Below, one piece after another: positions 42,118 to 58,116 of a DNA stretch of 64,000 bases. The first letter of the stretch is position 1. Each line of letters starts with the position of its first letter. This DNA comes from Trichaptum fuscoviolaceum (Eukaryota > Basidiomycota > Agaricomycetes > Hymenochaetales > Trichaptaceae). A program made the translations under genes and the position numbers. The notes under the pieces are model-generated. The model was not told where the DNA came from. It made no database searches and was given only the letters and a program-made list of their open reading frames with translations. Where the stretch lies: contig CAJSYZ010000007.1 of assembly GCA_910574455.1 (NCBI GenBank), positions 372,001 to 436,000 of the forward strand, written 5' to 3'.

Positions 42118-42888
42118 CAGCCGGTTACTAAAAATGATCGTCACCACCCTGATTTCTGGTTTTTCGAGTTTTATTACTTCCACATAGCAGTAAAAATCCT
42201 ATAAATATTTGTGTATAGCTACTTATTCAATCTACGTATAACAATGTAAAAATAAAGGACATTCTCAACCAAAGTAAGAAGATGACGAGGACTTTCTGTG
42301 TTCTCGGGGTTACCCAATTTGGCATCATTTTCGTCATTATATGCTGTCGGAATCTCTCATCTCGAAACCATGCAGCTTCAAAATTTAGCAGCATATAGCT
42401 ATATGTCTGCTTGTCCTACTATATGAGTTTCATGCCTGGTCGTTGCCTGCATGGCTCTTGAAAGTGCCGAGTACCCCAGAAATGCCAAATAAAGCCAAAA
42501 TTTGCTTTTAATTCATGAATCTGGCATTCTTTCTGTAATATCTTCTAAACTACTAATCAGATGCTCTTCATAAATTTATGATATATAATAGGATATCTAA
42601 AAAAGCTTTCTGAAAAGTTATGATGGTGAATGCACTGTGCATTCTGTTGTAAAAAAATCAACATATCCTGTAAGTCAGGCCTTTTGAGTAGTTTCCCACG
42701 GCACTGGCACTAAAACACTCATTTCCCTTGACTGCAAGGTTGGCTTTGCATGCTTTTTCATGTTTTCTAAATAACACAGGCCTTTAATAACATTGTGCAG
42801 ATACCGAAGGTATATTAACAAGAAGAATGTTTATTCCGAGAAAATGGGTCACAACCGGGGGGTGACGATCAATTTTTGTAACCGGCTG
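42118..42888. mobile_element. TA-flanked inverted-repeat element (Tc1/mariner-type MITE)
   Basis: 771 bp bounded by CAGCCGGTTAC...GTAACCGGCTG. The inverted ends extend about 30 bp (to GATCGTCACC) with two mismatches. TA occurs on each side (42116-42117 and 42889-42890), the usual target duplication of Tc1/mariner elements. There is no coding frame; the interior is AT-rich. Confidence 0.75.
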
Positions 42889-42890
42889 TA

Positions 42891-45059
42891 CATATGTACA
42901 CTTTACACGGACCCTGAGACATCGGCCTCATCCGAATGTGGGGAAACTGGACTTCGGCGCGGACTCTGAAAGTCTGCCGGCCGACTTCATCAAGATCTGC
43001 GTAAATTCCTGACGATGTCACTTCATTGAATAGTAAATATGTGGCTCATAAGACCAACAGTTCGATCAGAGAGGGATGTTGTAGAGTAAGATGTACATAA
43101 CATGGGATATAGGAGTGCAAGCGAACATGTCTTGGAAAAAGCCCGGTAATGCTGCATATCTCCTCTGGTGCCCGGGCCTATCTCCTACGTAGTCATTGGA
43201 GATCAAACACAATGAGCACCGTTTGATTCAAGTCCGGAATCAGCTGCACTGAGACGTGAAGTATCCCTGATGTGAGTAAAAAATGGATTCAGATTAATGT
43301 GAGCTGATTGGGGAAAGTAGTTCAGATCATACGAAGTCCCTGAAAGCTATGAAGGAGGAAGTCGGCTTCTACGAGAGGTTACTTGGATCTTGTGGTAGAA
43401 GACCTCCCGAAGATGACATCCGTGATCTAGCAAGAGAAAGAAAACGGAGAGCCAAATCCGCGTTGTGTAAGAAGCCCGGTACAGTGTAGTATGTATCCGG
43501 ATTCCGGCGATTTTGCGCCTGTCGCTCAGAAGGACTTGCGATCCTCCATCAATGCGGAGTGGAATGCAGACTTCAAAGAAAAACAGTTGGTCTTTCCCGC
43601 GTCTGACAAGATTGGCAGAATCATATCACTGCTTCGCCCACGACGCTCAAGGAGTCAAGTCTAATTCGCTTCCTCATCTTGCCCCGGTGCCTGCCAAATT
43701 CTGTCACTTGTCGCCTGTCATCGCTTGGTATGTCTACACATACTGTATATCAAGTAGACGGTGATTGCGCTTGGGAGATAGGCAACCTGTTTCTGTTGGT
43801 TTACGCTCAGGCTGTAGCGCCGCCGTCCGGGCATGCGTTACATACCGGACCCGGAGATGGGGAAACCGGGTGAATGTCCCCGGAGGGCTGGCGTGTAAAC
43901 TCCAATCTATCAATACTGGGCTCAGAAACAAAAAGGTAATGTCGACAAGGGGCAGATAACTAGGCGGTCCTTGATAGGCGCCGAGCACCCCTGATAGATC
44001 TGCGGTGGAGTTTGCGCAACACAGACCTGGAGGACATCAAGGGCTGTCATTGAAGGTAGTGAGAACGTCCGAGACCACAGCAAAGAAGCACGTCTTGTAA
44101 TAGCTCATATAAGCGACATGCAAACCGAAATTGGCGATGAATGGATGGAGATATCGATATGGGCGGCGTTCCGGCTCTTCGTAATGCAGTGATTGCAGTG
44201 GTGAAGTTCGTGTGGATGCTCACTGGTTTCTGCGATGCCGAAGAAAGGATGTTGATTTCACAAAGAAAGATCGGAACAGATGTGTAGTCCAGTGGATCGC
44301 AATAGACACGAGTCATGGTGGTTCCATTCCACTGGCAGCGCCCATGCCAGAGGTCACCCATTCAATATACAGTCTTTAGACCTTTTGTAGTCTGTTGCCT
44401 TGGAAACAAGCTTGTTCGTGGGTTTTGCGAATCTAATGTCCAGATTATCTCTGTTCGATGAGTTGAAATCGGGTTGTTGTTGTTGTGCGATGCGTGTTCA
44501 GAAAGACACGCGTTTTTCGCATTTTCGTTGCGTGCAAGCCAGACTGGCCGATGACTCGACCCATCGATAATCTGCCTGAGCTGCCGTGGGATGACTGCCG
44601 CTGCACATCGTATCGTCGTGTAAGAAGTCGCAAAACCAGAAGATTGTAATGTCTTTTATGCGGGTTTGTGTCAAGTTTATGTACTAGCCTGTCGTTAGAT
44701 AGCCTATGCCTTGTAGACAGTCGTGGGCGATATGATGGAAGAGCGAACTAAAGGAATCGGGAAAGCAAACCCCTAAAAAGGAAGCTTGAGGATCATGACG
44801 CGAATTTTCATTTAAAGTTTATTCCCTCCGAGTCCGGCCGGGCTATCTAGACAGAGAGCATTTCTAACGATGAGAGGCTCTCAGTAGGAATTTAATATGA
44901 AAGAAAATAGGAGAATGTGTGTCAAAGCTGCATTACTTGGAAGACAGGTAATATCGACTGAAAAGGTTTGTTAGAATAATTAGTTATTTGGTGCGGTCCG
45001 GACCACACAGACTGGAAGCGGAAATGTGCTTGGGCCGATGTGGCTGTGCCGGATTTCCG
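42891..45059. other. Gap with a possible coding remnant upstream of the cdc2 gene
   Basis: Around 43334-43663 plus strand, two blocks look coding: EEVGFYERLLGSCGRRPPEDD up to a TAG, then DSGDFAPVAQKDLRSS up to a TAA. I cannot connect them or assign a family. The remainder, including 44047-44361 on the minus strand, holds open frames without recognisable motifs. Confidence 0.3.
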
Positions 45060-45065
45060 ACGCGT
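45060..45065 (+). promoter_or_regulatory. Possible MCB element (ACGCGT) upstream of cdc2
   Basis: ACGCGT is the MluI cell-cycle box bound by MBF in yeasts. It lies about 300 bp upstream of the CDK1 start codon, a plausible promoter position. A single 6-bp match can be chance. Just upstream, at about 44995, is the palindrome GGTCCGGACC. Confidence 0.3.
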
Positions 45066-45366
45066 CTGGTCCTGCCCTCTCTCTTCCATTTCTCCTCCTC
45101 ACGACCACATCCTTTCCCTCGTTTCCCTACCTCATCAAGATTCCATCAGCTTTCTTCACCGCTCACGACAGCCACGGCGCCTGCAGACAAACCTCGACGA
45201 CTTCTTTGACGACAAAATTCTGAACGTGCGTATGTTGTGTCTGTGTCTACTGAGTGCCGCATTAACGAAGGTCTGGCCTTCGCAGGACACGCGCATCACG
45301 ATCTCCGACCATCACTGTTGATAGCTCAGATAACGAAAATTTCGCAGAGAAAAGGCATCTGGAACT

Positions 45367-48210
<2,844 letters not shown>

Positions 48211-51200
48211 TCAATCCGGCATATTGTGACCATATTATGCGTCATGACGCGAACGTTGTATGATGCTGAGCTAGGTCGTTGTATACCCATCTTTCAATCT
48301 ATCCTCGTCCATCCGACTGCTTGCTGTCATGATTTATTCCCACTTTTACGCCAGTCTCTCCCACTCTCCATTTCCGTCGCCTTGCATTGTTTCCATCTTC
48401 TCTGTTCTTTCTCACTTTTAATCATGCCTCATGTTATACCGATACATTCAATGAATCAACCAACGATCATCCACGAACGTCTGTTCTCGTATTACATCCC
48501 TTTTTTTGTGTTTCTTGGGTGTGATTTGTGGTCCTCTGTGTCTTCTAGTCTCGCATTATTTTTTCCCTCCCCTCCCTCGATCAAGTAGAAAGAAGAAACA
48601 ATGTCTTGTAAGATTGGTGTTCGAGTAGGAAACGATGATGGCTATTAGTTACGAACTATAATGGTGGGGAATATGATTCTTCAGCTTCACCGTTGCATTG
48701 GTCAGATCATCGAAGAGTCGGTAGGTCAAAGGCGGTCAGCGGAGTGAAGTTTGTTCACATGCATTTGGGCAGTGCTACATAGTACGCGGCGGTGGAATTG
48801 CTCACTGCATTGATATGACGGCAGGAAAAATTTCTATACATTTGATGATCCCGACAGTGATCAGGCGTCTTCTTGTTACGGAGTCAACGTCTTTTCTTCG
48901 ACTTCCCGCATATTCCTCCCTACAGTTCGAGCTCGCGGATAAGCCCGACCATACATCATGTACATACATAGCTCAAAGACTCCCGGAGTAAACGGAATGT
49001 GTCCACGGCACCATCATGATGTACAGATGTATGGATTGTCAGATCTCAGAGTTTAAAGCAATGAGTGCGGAGAAGTCACAGTTTGCGATAGGGGTGCTGT
49101 TAGGTCGACGGAGAGAAAAGAAGGCATGAGTAATGCAAGGCGCACCAGGTGACCTTGATGTGAGGAAAAGCGAACTGAAATGGTTAGTTGTCAATGGAGA
49201 ATCAATTTGATGATACATGAATAAGTATTGCGTACTTAGCCCATATTTAGTCCAAATTTAAGAGTTTAGCTTGTACAATGTGCTTTGAGCTACTGCTATC
49301 TCCAGCCCAGCCGCCGTATCTGACTCCGATGAGATTTTGGAATATAACCTTGAACGACCACACGGATTTTAGGTTTTTGTCTCCATTCACATATTCACAG
49401 GATAAACTTTAAGACTATCATCCGGGTGCTTTGCATAATTGATATAGACCGTGTGTAAATGAAGTGAGCTTGTCCCGATCAGCACGATCCTTCCAATCGA
49501 ACACGAAATGATTCGTGCCTCACTTTCACTTCATATTGGAAGATTATTGGGACGCGGGAACACGATAGGAAGGTGCTCGTCGAACATAATCTGAATAGGA
49601 TCAGTGGAAAGAGCATTGTGTAATAATGGGTGGTAATCGAGGGTGACAGGGAAAGGGTGTCTAGACTTACGTTGAACGCAAAGTGACCAATGTAAATGAG
49701 TCTTGTTTGTAGTAGTCATTACAATTGATCTTCATTCGTATGGAATAGATGCGGAGAAGATAAGGTTCATAGGAATGACGTCAAGTCTTACTATTCCTAG
49801 TAATATAGCACGTGATATAAAGTGAGCATGTTGGACACAAAATCGCGAGGTTCTATCGCACCTGCTCTTTCTTGCCAACCACGACGACTGATCTTGGATG
49901 GCTATAAACGCACGACAGCTCCACCATAAAATCCTTTTCTTGCTCGACGGTCATCTGTGAGGCCTTCAGTTTCTTTCTTGGCAACACGCTTCTGAGTTCA
50001 GTACCGTCAAGATGAACGCGGGAAGACGAAGTCGCTCATGGGTGCACTTTAACCGAGGATACCTGGACATTCTCGGGAGTTGCCTTTAATGAGACTGTCG
50101 AGCTCTTTCTCCGATATGAATGAGGGGCAGAGGCTTCGCTAGCCTTCCATATGCTCATCAGGGGCGTGTCGATGTTGTTCCCTGCAGAACATACCTATCA
50201 CACTCAGCTATGTGCGTATATGAGTCTTCCCACAGCCGACAGATAGGCGGGTTTGTTAACAACACCCACAGATTGCCTTGAGCTGGCCATCTTCCTGGCT
50301 ATCAATATCGCACTATGATACGGCCTTGCTCCATGGTTATAGATTCCTCATTGCAGCTTAAGAAGCTACTGCGGGAAATCACTTACTGCATACTCCTGTG
50401 TTCTGGACTGTTTCCCACTTGCTCGTAATTACGTGTGCTTTGGCCTTGCATCTGGGGTACTCAGCTCTACAGACCAACTGCCTCGCGCTCTCTTATCGTG
50501 TATCCTCGGATGCTTTACATCTGTTGTCTGACCATCGTCTTCACGCGGGTCAATGTCTTTCTCCAATGTTTTCCCAGTGTCTGACGTCCTAGTCTCACTA
50601 CGACGTCGCCCCAGCCCCGTCGCCAATCGAGCATTGCAGACCAGAAACAGCCTATAGAGGCCTACGCCTTCGTGGAAACTGATTGATGGCTTTGGGGATT
50701 TTTGCCTTTTGACTCACGACGTCTCGCTTCGCAAAATGCATATCCGACGCCTCGTGGATTTAGGTTTTTTCTCCGCCGTTCCTGCGGGGTATTTTATGCC
50801 CACCACAGGTCCGGGGCATGTTGCCGGATCCGGGGTACGATTGCTGCTTTGAGCCTTAACCGTGATATTTTATCGTATTATCTTGAGCCAAGCACCGGGA
50901 GATCGACCCGTATCCGACACCTTTTCCCTTCCGTTTAGGCGTTTCTTCTGTGGACCGGGACCGGGTCTGGATCGGGAAGGTGGGTTTGATTAGAGGAGAG
51001 AGACGCCCAACCCCGGTTTGTTATCGTTGTCCGGTCTTCTGACCATCGACGATCGATATCGTTCATCATCGACGGAGGCGGAGAATCCCATTCATTTGAC
51101 TTCCGATTCGCAATTCGGACGGCTGTGGTTGGTGGCATGAGGAATGGGGGTGGTACGCAGATGTGTTTGCATTTAACGTATGGTATGTATTACATTATAT

Positions 51201-51365
51201 CATTATCACATTCTGAAGACGCTAGTGGGTGTGTTCTGGATTGGACTGGTGTGACAGTCTGGAAACAATCTTCGATGCCATTCGATTTCGATTCGGGATA
51301 TGACGAGATCTGGAGATGAACAATCGGATCAAGATCCGTTGCCGAGCGATGCTTGCGACGATGGG
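48211..51365. other. Gap between cdc2 and the FKBP gene
   Basis: Includes the cdc2 3' region, with pyrimidine-rich tracts near 48320-48590. A minus-strand frame at 49531-49719 could be two exons around a GTAAGT...CAG intron, but has no recognised product. Frames at 50702-50938 (plus) and 50935-51138 (minus) also lack motifs. No gene can be supported. Confidence 0.3.
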
Positions 51366-51373
51366 TATATAAG
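51366..51373 (+). promoter_or_regulatory. TATA box of the FKBP gene
   Basis: TATATAAG lies about 115 bp upstream of the ATG at 51489, after a run without genes, and is well placed for a start site near 51400. Confidence 0.6.
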
Positions 51374-51488
51374 AGCGCGGCGCGCGTCTTGCTCTTGATT
51401 ATCTGGTCAATCTGCTCTCGCCGTTATCTGTGTCCAGTACCAGCCACACCGCCCTTCAACTTGCTATAGCTTTGAGCACGAGTCCATC

Positions 51489-52168
51489 ATGGTACGCCCG
51501 TCGATCCTGCTGGCTTGTTTTGCCGCGTGCTTCTCAACCATGGGACTGACCATCTATCATTGGACATCCCCGCTTGTTTAGGGTGTTACGGTCGAGACAA
51601 TTAAAAGTGGGGACGGGCAAAACTTCCCCAGAAAAGGAGGTGTGCTGCGCATTGCGTCTGTTTCATGTTCGCTAGTTGAGCTCATCTGTTCTATTATTCT
51701 AGATACCGTAACGATTCACTACCTTGGTTACCTTGGTCCCTACGAACAGCGGAATACAACGAAATTCGACTCCAGCTATGATCGGTTTGTTATGGATTTG
51801 ATTCATAGCTTCCAGTCAGATGCTCACTGTGTTTTATCATACTCAGCAATCAGCCCTTCAAAGTTGAGATCGGCGTTGGGAAGGTCATTAAGGGGTGGGA
51901 CGAAGGTGCGCCTAACCGTTGATCGTATACGATATAACTGTACTCAGGCGTGCTTCATCTATCGATAAGGCGTGCAACAACTATCGTTAGGCACGAAAGC
52001 GGTTCTAACATGCACACCGGACTATGTGCGTTCTCTTCCTTCCATTATCATAGCTAGACCTGTCTTACGCTAAATCATTGGAAGGCATACGGCAGCCGAG
52101 GATTCCCGCCAAAGATCCCCCCGAACGCGACGTTGAACTTTGAAGTAGAGTTGATTGCGATTAACTGA
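51489..52168 (+). CDS. FKBP12-type peptidyl-prolyl cis-trans isomerase, 6 exons
   Basis: Exons: 51489-51491 (ATG only), 51582-51639, 51703-51784, 51847-51905, 51970-52025, 52085-52168; 342 bp, 113 residues. The product reads [75 protein letters not shown], then [16 protein letters not shown]. It holds the FKBP pocket residues Tyr (IHY), Asp (FDSS), Val-Ile (KVIKGW) and Tyr (DYAYG). It catalyses proline isomerisation in the cytosol and, in fungi, is the receptor through which rapamycin and FK506 act. A few extra residues (GPYEQRNTT) follow LGYL where other FKBP12s have a short loop. The ATG-only first exon, introns of 59-90 bp and the phases all fit. Confidence 0.93.
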
Positions 52169-53470
52169 ATTCGATCCGCTCTTCGCTTCACTTTCGAACT
52201 TGTCTGGGATCCGAGAGAGGGACTTCATTTTTTGCCGTGACTCTGCACTTCATCGTGCGCTATTCTCATATCTTGTCCTGTGTACGTTTGGTGTCCATCC
52301 ACTCTACTCGCACATTGTTTCAACTTCTTGTTCATGTATATTTTCTCTTGTAGCAACTTCTGTACTTATGACACATTTTTTCGCTCCTCTACCAAACCGT
52401 GTTGTTGTGCACGATGCATGAACATGAGTATGAAGCCCTCGCGTGAATGACGTCTCCGTGAGCTTGTGGTCTTATCTGCTATCACCTAATCGATGCTGGC
52501 TCGGTGTGAACTGATCCTGAAGATTGTGAATTGTGTGATGCAGGTTGACGTATGCATATGATGGAAGTCCGGGAGAACTTTATGCTGCTGCTGCGCGGAC
52601 TAAAAGTGGGGTTCTGAATAGACCTTGCATCGATGGCGGGGAGCTACAGAAGCTATGTCCAGATAGGCAACATTTCACTTTTGTAATTGTACATATCTAG
52701 AGTCTAGACTAACTCCGGACATGCAATTCTTGCAAACAAAGATTTACATGCGCACGACATAGCGGAGATTTGGTTGCACGCCGAAGCGGTGATCGGAGAG
52801 GTCCTATCGATAAAGCCAAAACCTATTCCGGTGGCACGGCAACGAACGCGAGAGTCTTGCTTGTGATTGACTTGACAGTTTATTAGCCTCTTTCATAATG
52901 GACACATATCTACGTCCAATATATAGTTCTCGTAGAGGGGTCGAGCGTAAATGAATAATGATATGAACATCTTTTTGACATCTCCGAGGTACGGCATTGG
53001 TTCAGTGTGTGGGATGACATCATTCAAGTTCCCTCCGGGCATGATTTAGTATGTACATAAATTACTTGGAAGGCCTAGGTCAGTCAGACTGTCACTAGCT
53101 AATGTCACATTCAGCTTGAAGTCGGCAAGCGTGACTTTACAATCGTGTCACTGACGTAATAATGTACTATTCCTCGCCAAATCAGTACTACTCGGCACCG
53201 CCGGCACTGCCAGTGGTCGGGCAGGATAATGACGTCACTGGCATTCCGGTAAAAACTGAAGTTCATTTCTTGGTACAGCGCGCTGTCTACAAAGCTCGGA
53301 CTCGAAGCTTTCACTATACTATATTTTCACTACAAAGATCTGGTACCCAGGGGTATATGCAAGTTCACCGGAAGATACGAAGCAACATTCTATTCTAAAC
53401 CCCACAGGTTAGTTTGATACATCTTTTAGTACGTGAGGTATGGTACGTACCAAGGTGGGTCGCAATCTAT
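52169..53470. other. Gap between the FKBP gene and NmrA-like gene 1
   Basis: Contains the 3' regions of two convergent genes. Short frames only; nothing recognised. Confidence 0.4.
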
Positions 53471-54768
53471 TCACAGCTTATTGGTGACATCTCTGCGAAG
53501 CCTCAAGAATGGCTTATCTTCGGTATTTTTCAGCACCATACTGCTCCAGACCCCGGTGTACTTGTTGATACGCATCCAGCTTTCAAGCGTTTGACCATTC
53601 GGATTATTCTTCCGGATCCAATCCATATCCCGAGTAATGATGTCGTCCCTCCACTGGCTCCAGAACGCACTAAAAGATGGCGATCAGCGCACTGACATCT
53701 TAGAGCACAACAAGTTGAGCTCTCACATAAAATTCGTCTTCCATGATGTGTTGCCCTTCTCCATATCCAGCGCAACAGGCTCGTCGGTGTGGTCCAGGTT
53801 GTTCATCCACTCGTCCACTGTCTGGCGCACGAATACGGCCTTCTGGCCGGTGACACGCTTGAACGTCTCGACGAGGCCCTCTGGGCCGTCCCAGTGGACC
53901 ATCTGACTCGCGACTTCCAGATCCTTTCCTGATACCTCCGAGCGGTGGTCGAAAGCGTAGCGGGCAAAGAAACCAAGATCAGATAGGGCGATCATGGGGA
54001 CGTGCCCATCGCCGATGGGGGACGCGAAGACGAATGTGCCGTCCTTTCGTTTGTTCAATGGTCCGAACATGACCTGCGTCGCTTGGTTAGCGCTACCTTC
54101 GCTACAATACGGAGATTTTCTCTTACGATGTTAAGCATGTCCATGTAAGGGCCGGACGTAACGACGCTCCAAGTCATACCTTCTGAACTGGTATCCGAAA
54201 CTTGGGCTTTCATCCATTCGGCAACCCGCCCCTTGCCGTCGTAATGCTCGACCTTATACATTGGATTATAGTTCCCTTTCTACAGGAGGAGGTCAGCCAA
54301 AAGCTAGTCAGTAGAGTAAGAAGAATCTCCATGCCTTCGTGCTATAATCCAGATTACTCCAAATATAATGCCGAAGGGTGCCGACTTGTTTCGCAAGCTC
54401 AAATATCCGCATTCCGGCATACACTTCACGCATTTCACCGACGGTGAATCCATCGGTATTGACCCATGCACCGTATGCGCCTTTCAAGGCGTCCAGGACG
54501 GTCGGAAAGTCCTCAAATGACCCTAAGGATATACGACTGAATTAGGTAATCCACATCGAAAAGTAGTAAAAAGTGAGTCACCTTTCACGCACTCGACTCC
54601 TTTCGCTTGAAGCTGTTGAGCGCGCTTCGAGTCGGGGTTACGCGTGAGAGCTCGGATGGTGTATGGTGAATGACTACCATCAACTCCGGGTTCTAGGAGC
54701 GCGTCAATGACGGCTAGTCCCTGCGCACCGGTTGCGCCGATGACGAGGATGAGTTTCTTGTCCGACAT
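53471..54768 (-). CDS. NmrA-like NAD(P)-binding protein, copy 1
   Basis: Exons on the minus strand: 54582-54768, 54335-54522, 54127-54279, 53727-54073, 53471-53669; 1074 bp, 357 residues. The N-terminus LILVIGATGAQGLAVIDALL has the GxxGxxG dinucleotide-binding turn of the NmrA/HSCARG branch of the SDR superfamily. RALTRNPDSKRAQ follows, as in that family. Such proteins sense NAD(P) balance and often lack catalysis. The second intron starts GC (GCATGG) rather than GT, where copy 2 has GTCCGA. The gene is a duplicate of 58117-59410 with identical exon lengths. Confidence 0.9.
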
Positions 54769-54814
54769 GGCAGTGATAATAGTGATTGAGCTAGAACACC
54801 CAGAAATCGGGCCA

Positions 54815-54823
54815 TTTTATATC
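54815..54823 (-). promoter_or_regulatory. TATA-like box of NmrA copy 1
   Basis: Minus strand GATATAAAA about 47 bp before the ATG. Copy 2 has GATATAAAG at a similar distance, each next to a CTTGAAG/CTTCAAA stretch. Confidence 0.5.
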
Positions 54824-56301
54824 TTCAAGACCATCTGGCCATAACCTGAGTCTACAAGAGAAATTGAATTACGGTCAGTCCTTGCTGACAGACATGTTTA
54901 GGTGAGCCTCGGGGATAGTCTCCGGATGGCCGGAAACTCACTATTTCTCGTCCTTTTCCTTGTAAATAGAGGAGACATGAAGGCAAGAATGTCCACAGTA
55001 GTAGTCTACTTCACTCTGGTAGGTTATCGGCGAGTAGTAACTGATAGCAAATGCAACAAGTCTTTGCCGAGCTCAACAGACGACACTGGCATATGTAAAA
55101 GATACCACTGGCCATGGCAGTTCAGGGCCGGGTTCAATATTTCCCTTTCTGGGTTCAACAAACTCCTCACCTCAAGAAAGTACGTGATTTTATTTCCCTC
55201 CCTTGTCTGTCGTCGTCTACCTTCCAAATGGACTACTGGTCTTCTTCAACTCTTCCATCTAAGTGTATTCTGCAGAATATGCGAATAATGAATGTCAAAA
55301 CTTGAAAAACTAAGGTTTTTCCTTTTAATTTATCATGACTAGCAGCTCATGGTGATTGGGTGGTCGTTGTTACTCGCTTCTTCAAGTTAGCTCCCATCTC
55401 TGTTGTAAGAATCAATTATAACTTTGTCAAGAATCGTCCCTGAGAATTATTAATCCCGTTTCCGGAGCAACAACTTGGGGTTTAGACTGCAACTATTTAC
55501 GGAAGGCCTCGCTATGCAAAGAGCTCAAATTTTTTCTCTCGACGATAAGATCCTACTTTCCCTTGCTTAATCATCTGGAGAAATTGTGGACACATAGAAT
55601 TCGCTCTCAATCCATTGAGACCATGATGCGACTTTCGAGCTCATCTCTTTCGCTTATTGCATCAGAAGGGACTAGGAGATGAAGAATCACCGGGAAATTT
55701 GCACCTGAGACAAAGTCGCCTGGTTGCTGCCTTACAATTGGAATTTTGTGCATCACAGGCCAGTATGTTCTTCAAAATCTTATCTGCATCTCTACATCAC
55801 ATCTTTGAAAGAGCTCCTTTCACAGCACATCTGCTTCATTGTACCCCTTCATTTCTGATCGTCTGGACAACAGTACCGTGATCTTATGCTCGCTGCGCTT
55901 TTGCTCGTATGTACTTTTACACCCTCTAAATCTCCTCGGAATGCAACAGATTCCTCCACGTCCATTAGGGCCCGTAGGATGATCTCACTACAATGTATCA
56001 TATTTTAAAGCTTACCTGTGCCATGCTGCAGGATAAAAGGTCATGGGTGTTCAGCGGACTGACATTTTCATCCCCTGCCATATCGACTCATTTATACGTA
56101 ACTCCCCAACGAAGATATATCATGGATATAGACACAACCACAATTGTAAAACATGCTTTGGTTTATCGAGTAAGCACCCATACAGTCTTTCCTTCATCAC
56201 CACGTCTCGTATTCTAATTCAAACTCGCTCATGTATACAGTATACAACTGGTAATGAACCGCACAACAACTGCTTCCTCTTACTAACTCTTTCTAGTTGC
56301 A
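54824..56301. other. Gap between NmrA copy 1 and DUF6533-like gene 3
   Basis: Promoter regions of two divergent genes plus about 1 kb in which I see no motif or spliced gene. Confidence 0.35.
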
Positions 56302-57927
56302 ATGTCAGCCCTCCAGGTATCTATTCAATCACGATTTTCAGACATGTTTGAGGCTTGAAGCTTTCCTGGCAGGTTTACAACTACATTCATACCCTGGAAC
56401 TAGAGGTAGTACCAAAGCACCATTGCACCTTCCTTTGTGCTCGTGGAAAACATCGGCTGACGAACAAAGATTGCCTGTATATGGACGACAAGGACAACGA
56501 GTAACTTGCTGGGCAAGATGCTTTTCCTGATAAATCGCTATTTCCCCCTCTGCGTTATATCCGTTGCACTGCATGGTACATCCGTTAGCTGCTTCCATTC
56601 TTATATTTATTATCAAGCCTTTACAGGGTTCTTCATAGAAACGTCAACGGATGTAAGCTCTTTCAACCTGCTACATACATTCTCTGATGCTACTGATTGT
56701 ACGCTAGGGATGTCAGATCGACCTTATCATAGTTAACAGTGCGTTTAACACTCAATCACTCCGATGGGGAAGAAGTAACTCTACTTACATGACCCGCAGG
56801 CTTATCTTATATAAGCTATGTTAATGTCATAAGTCAGTCATTCTTTCGTTTATAGCCTCATCGATTTCTCAGGCTATGGAACATGCACTTGTCAGTCATT
56901 TTCTACAGGAGAATTCATATTGTGTGGGAGGGCAATAAGCTAGTCGTGGCACTGTTGTGCACAGTTTACTTCGTAAGAAATCCCGCGCAGCTGCTACTCA
57001 TGAATTAACTACTAATCAAATAGTACGCCAGACGGCTTTCAGCATCTCTTTGTACTCCGTAATCCCATTCTGTATGGAAGAGAAGGGTGAGCTGGACGAT
57101 ACTATATCAAGCTATCACTAAAACGGACACACAGCGATGATCGTAGCAAACTTACCTGCGCTTCATTGCATGGTAGACTCTAGGATGACGAATGTATGGA
57201 TTGCGATGGCTGGCCTTACGGTGTGTGACCTCGGTGAGTAATGAGATGTGCTACGTTCTAAGAATAAGTGTTGAAACTGGTCATACCATAGTGGCATTAG
57301 GAGCAATATTCACGAAAGCCCATCTCTACTGTAAGCAACAACCTCGATACCAAACAACTCGCCTAGATATTCACCTCCTCCAGACCACACTTCAAGCTCG
57401 TCTCTTATGGAAACACTGGTATATGACGGTATGTTCACGTCCCATCCGTCACATCGATGAACTCAGTTGGTACAAAGGCTTCGGCTACTTTCTATGCAAT
57501 ACAGGTTAGCCCTGGCGAATATTGATCAAAATGCAGTACAATACTCATTTTCCGTCTTTGCCCCCTTGATATTCAGCGCTGAACATCACAGATATTGCAA
57601 TTATTCTGTCAGCTGAGGTGAGCTTTTGTAAAGGCACAGTCGTCGCGCGTTCTCACAATTTGGATAGAGTTCGTTGAGGAGTTTCTTCTTTATGTGAGAG
57701 TGCCACTGTTAATACAATTTAATCTCTATCCAATTCCTAATCTCCTCATTATATCAAGGATACAATACACGCTCCAGAGCATCCTCTGCACGCGCTTACT
57801 CCTTCACCTCCATGAATCCTCTTTTGCGATTCAGGACGATCTGACTATGTTAAGCCTTAGTCATATTGAGTTCGCAAGTAGTAGAACGGGCCCTACACCT
57901 GTTATCTCTGAATCAGGTGGAGCATAA
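56302..57927 (+). CDS. DUF6533-like multi-pass membrane protein, gene 3
   Basis: The ATG at 56302 gives MSALQ, a 56-bp intron, and VYNYIHTLELE. An intron follows (GTAGTACC to CAAAG), then CIWTTRTTSNLLGKMLFLINRYFPLCVISVALHG. This is the same N-terminal module as genes 1, 2 and 4. Later exons include VWIAMAGLTVCDL (near 57195) and the final exon RIQYTLQSILCTRLLLHLHES, ending at the TAA 57927. The MSAL before the first intron also occurs in gene 2, so the true start may lie in an exon further upstream. Middle borders are uncertain. Confidence 0.6.
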
Positions 57928-58116
57928 TCATAGGATTATATTCATCGCAATTTCGGGAATGGTTAGAGTTTTCAGCATTTATTTATACATTTGATGTAAT
58001 GAAGGCGATGGCATAGAGAGAGAGAGAGAAAGACAGTTGAAAATACGCATCATTCTCATATTGTCTGAGAACATCACGGACCTAGTCCATATGATGCACC
58101 AACTTTCCACACTCCT

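Noticed and set aside
43334..43663. A two-exon gene upstream of cdc2
   Set aside because: The blocks are separated by a stop with no good splice pair, and no family was recognised, so it is left as a remnant.
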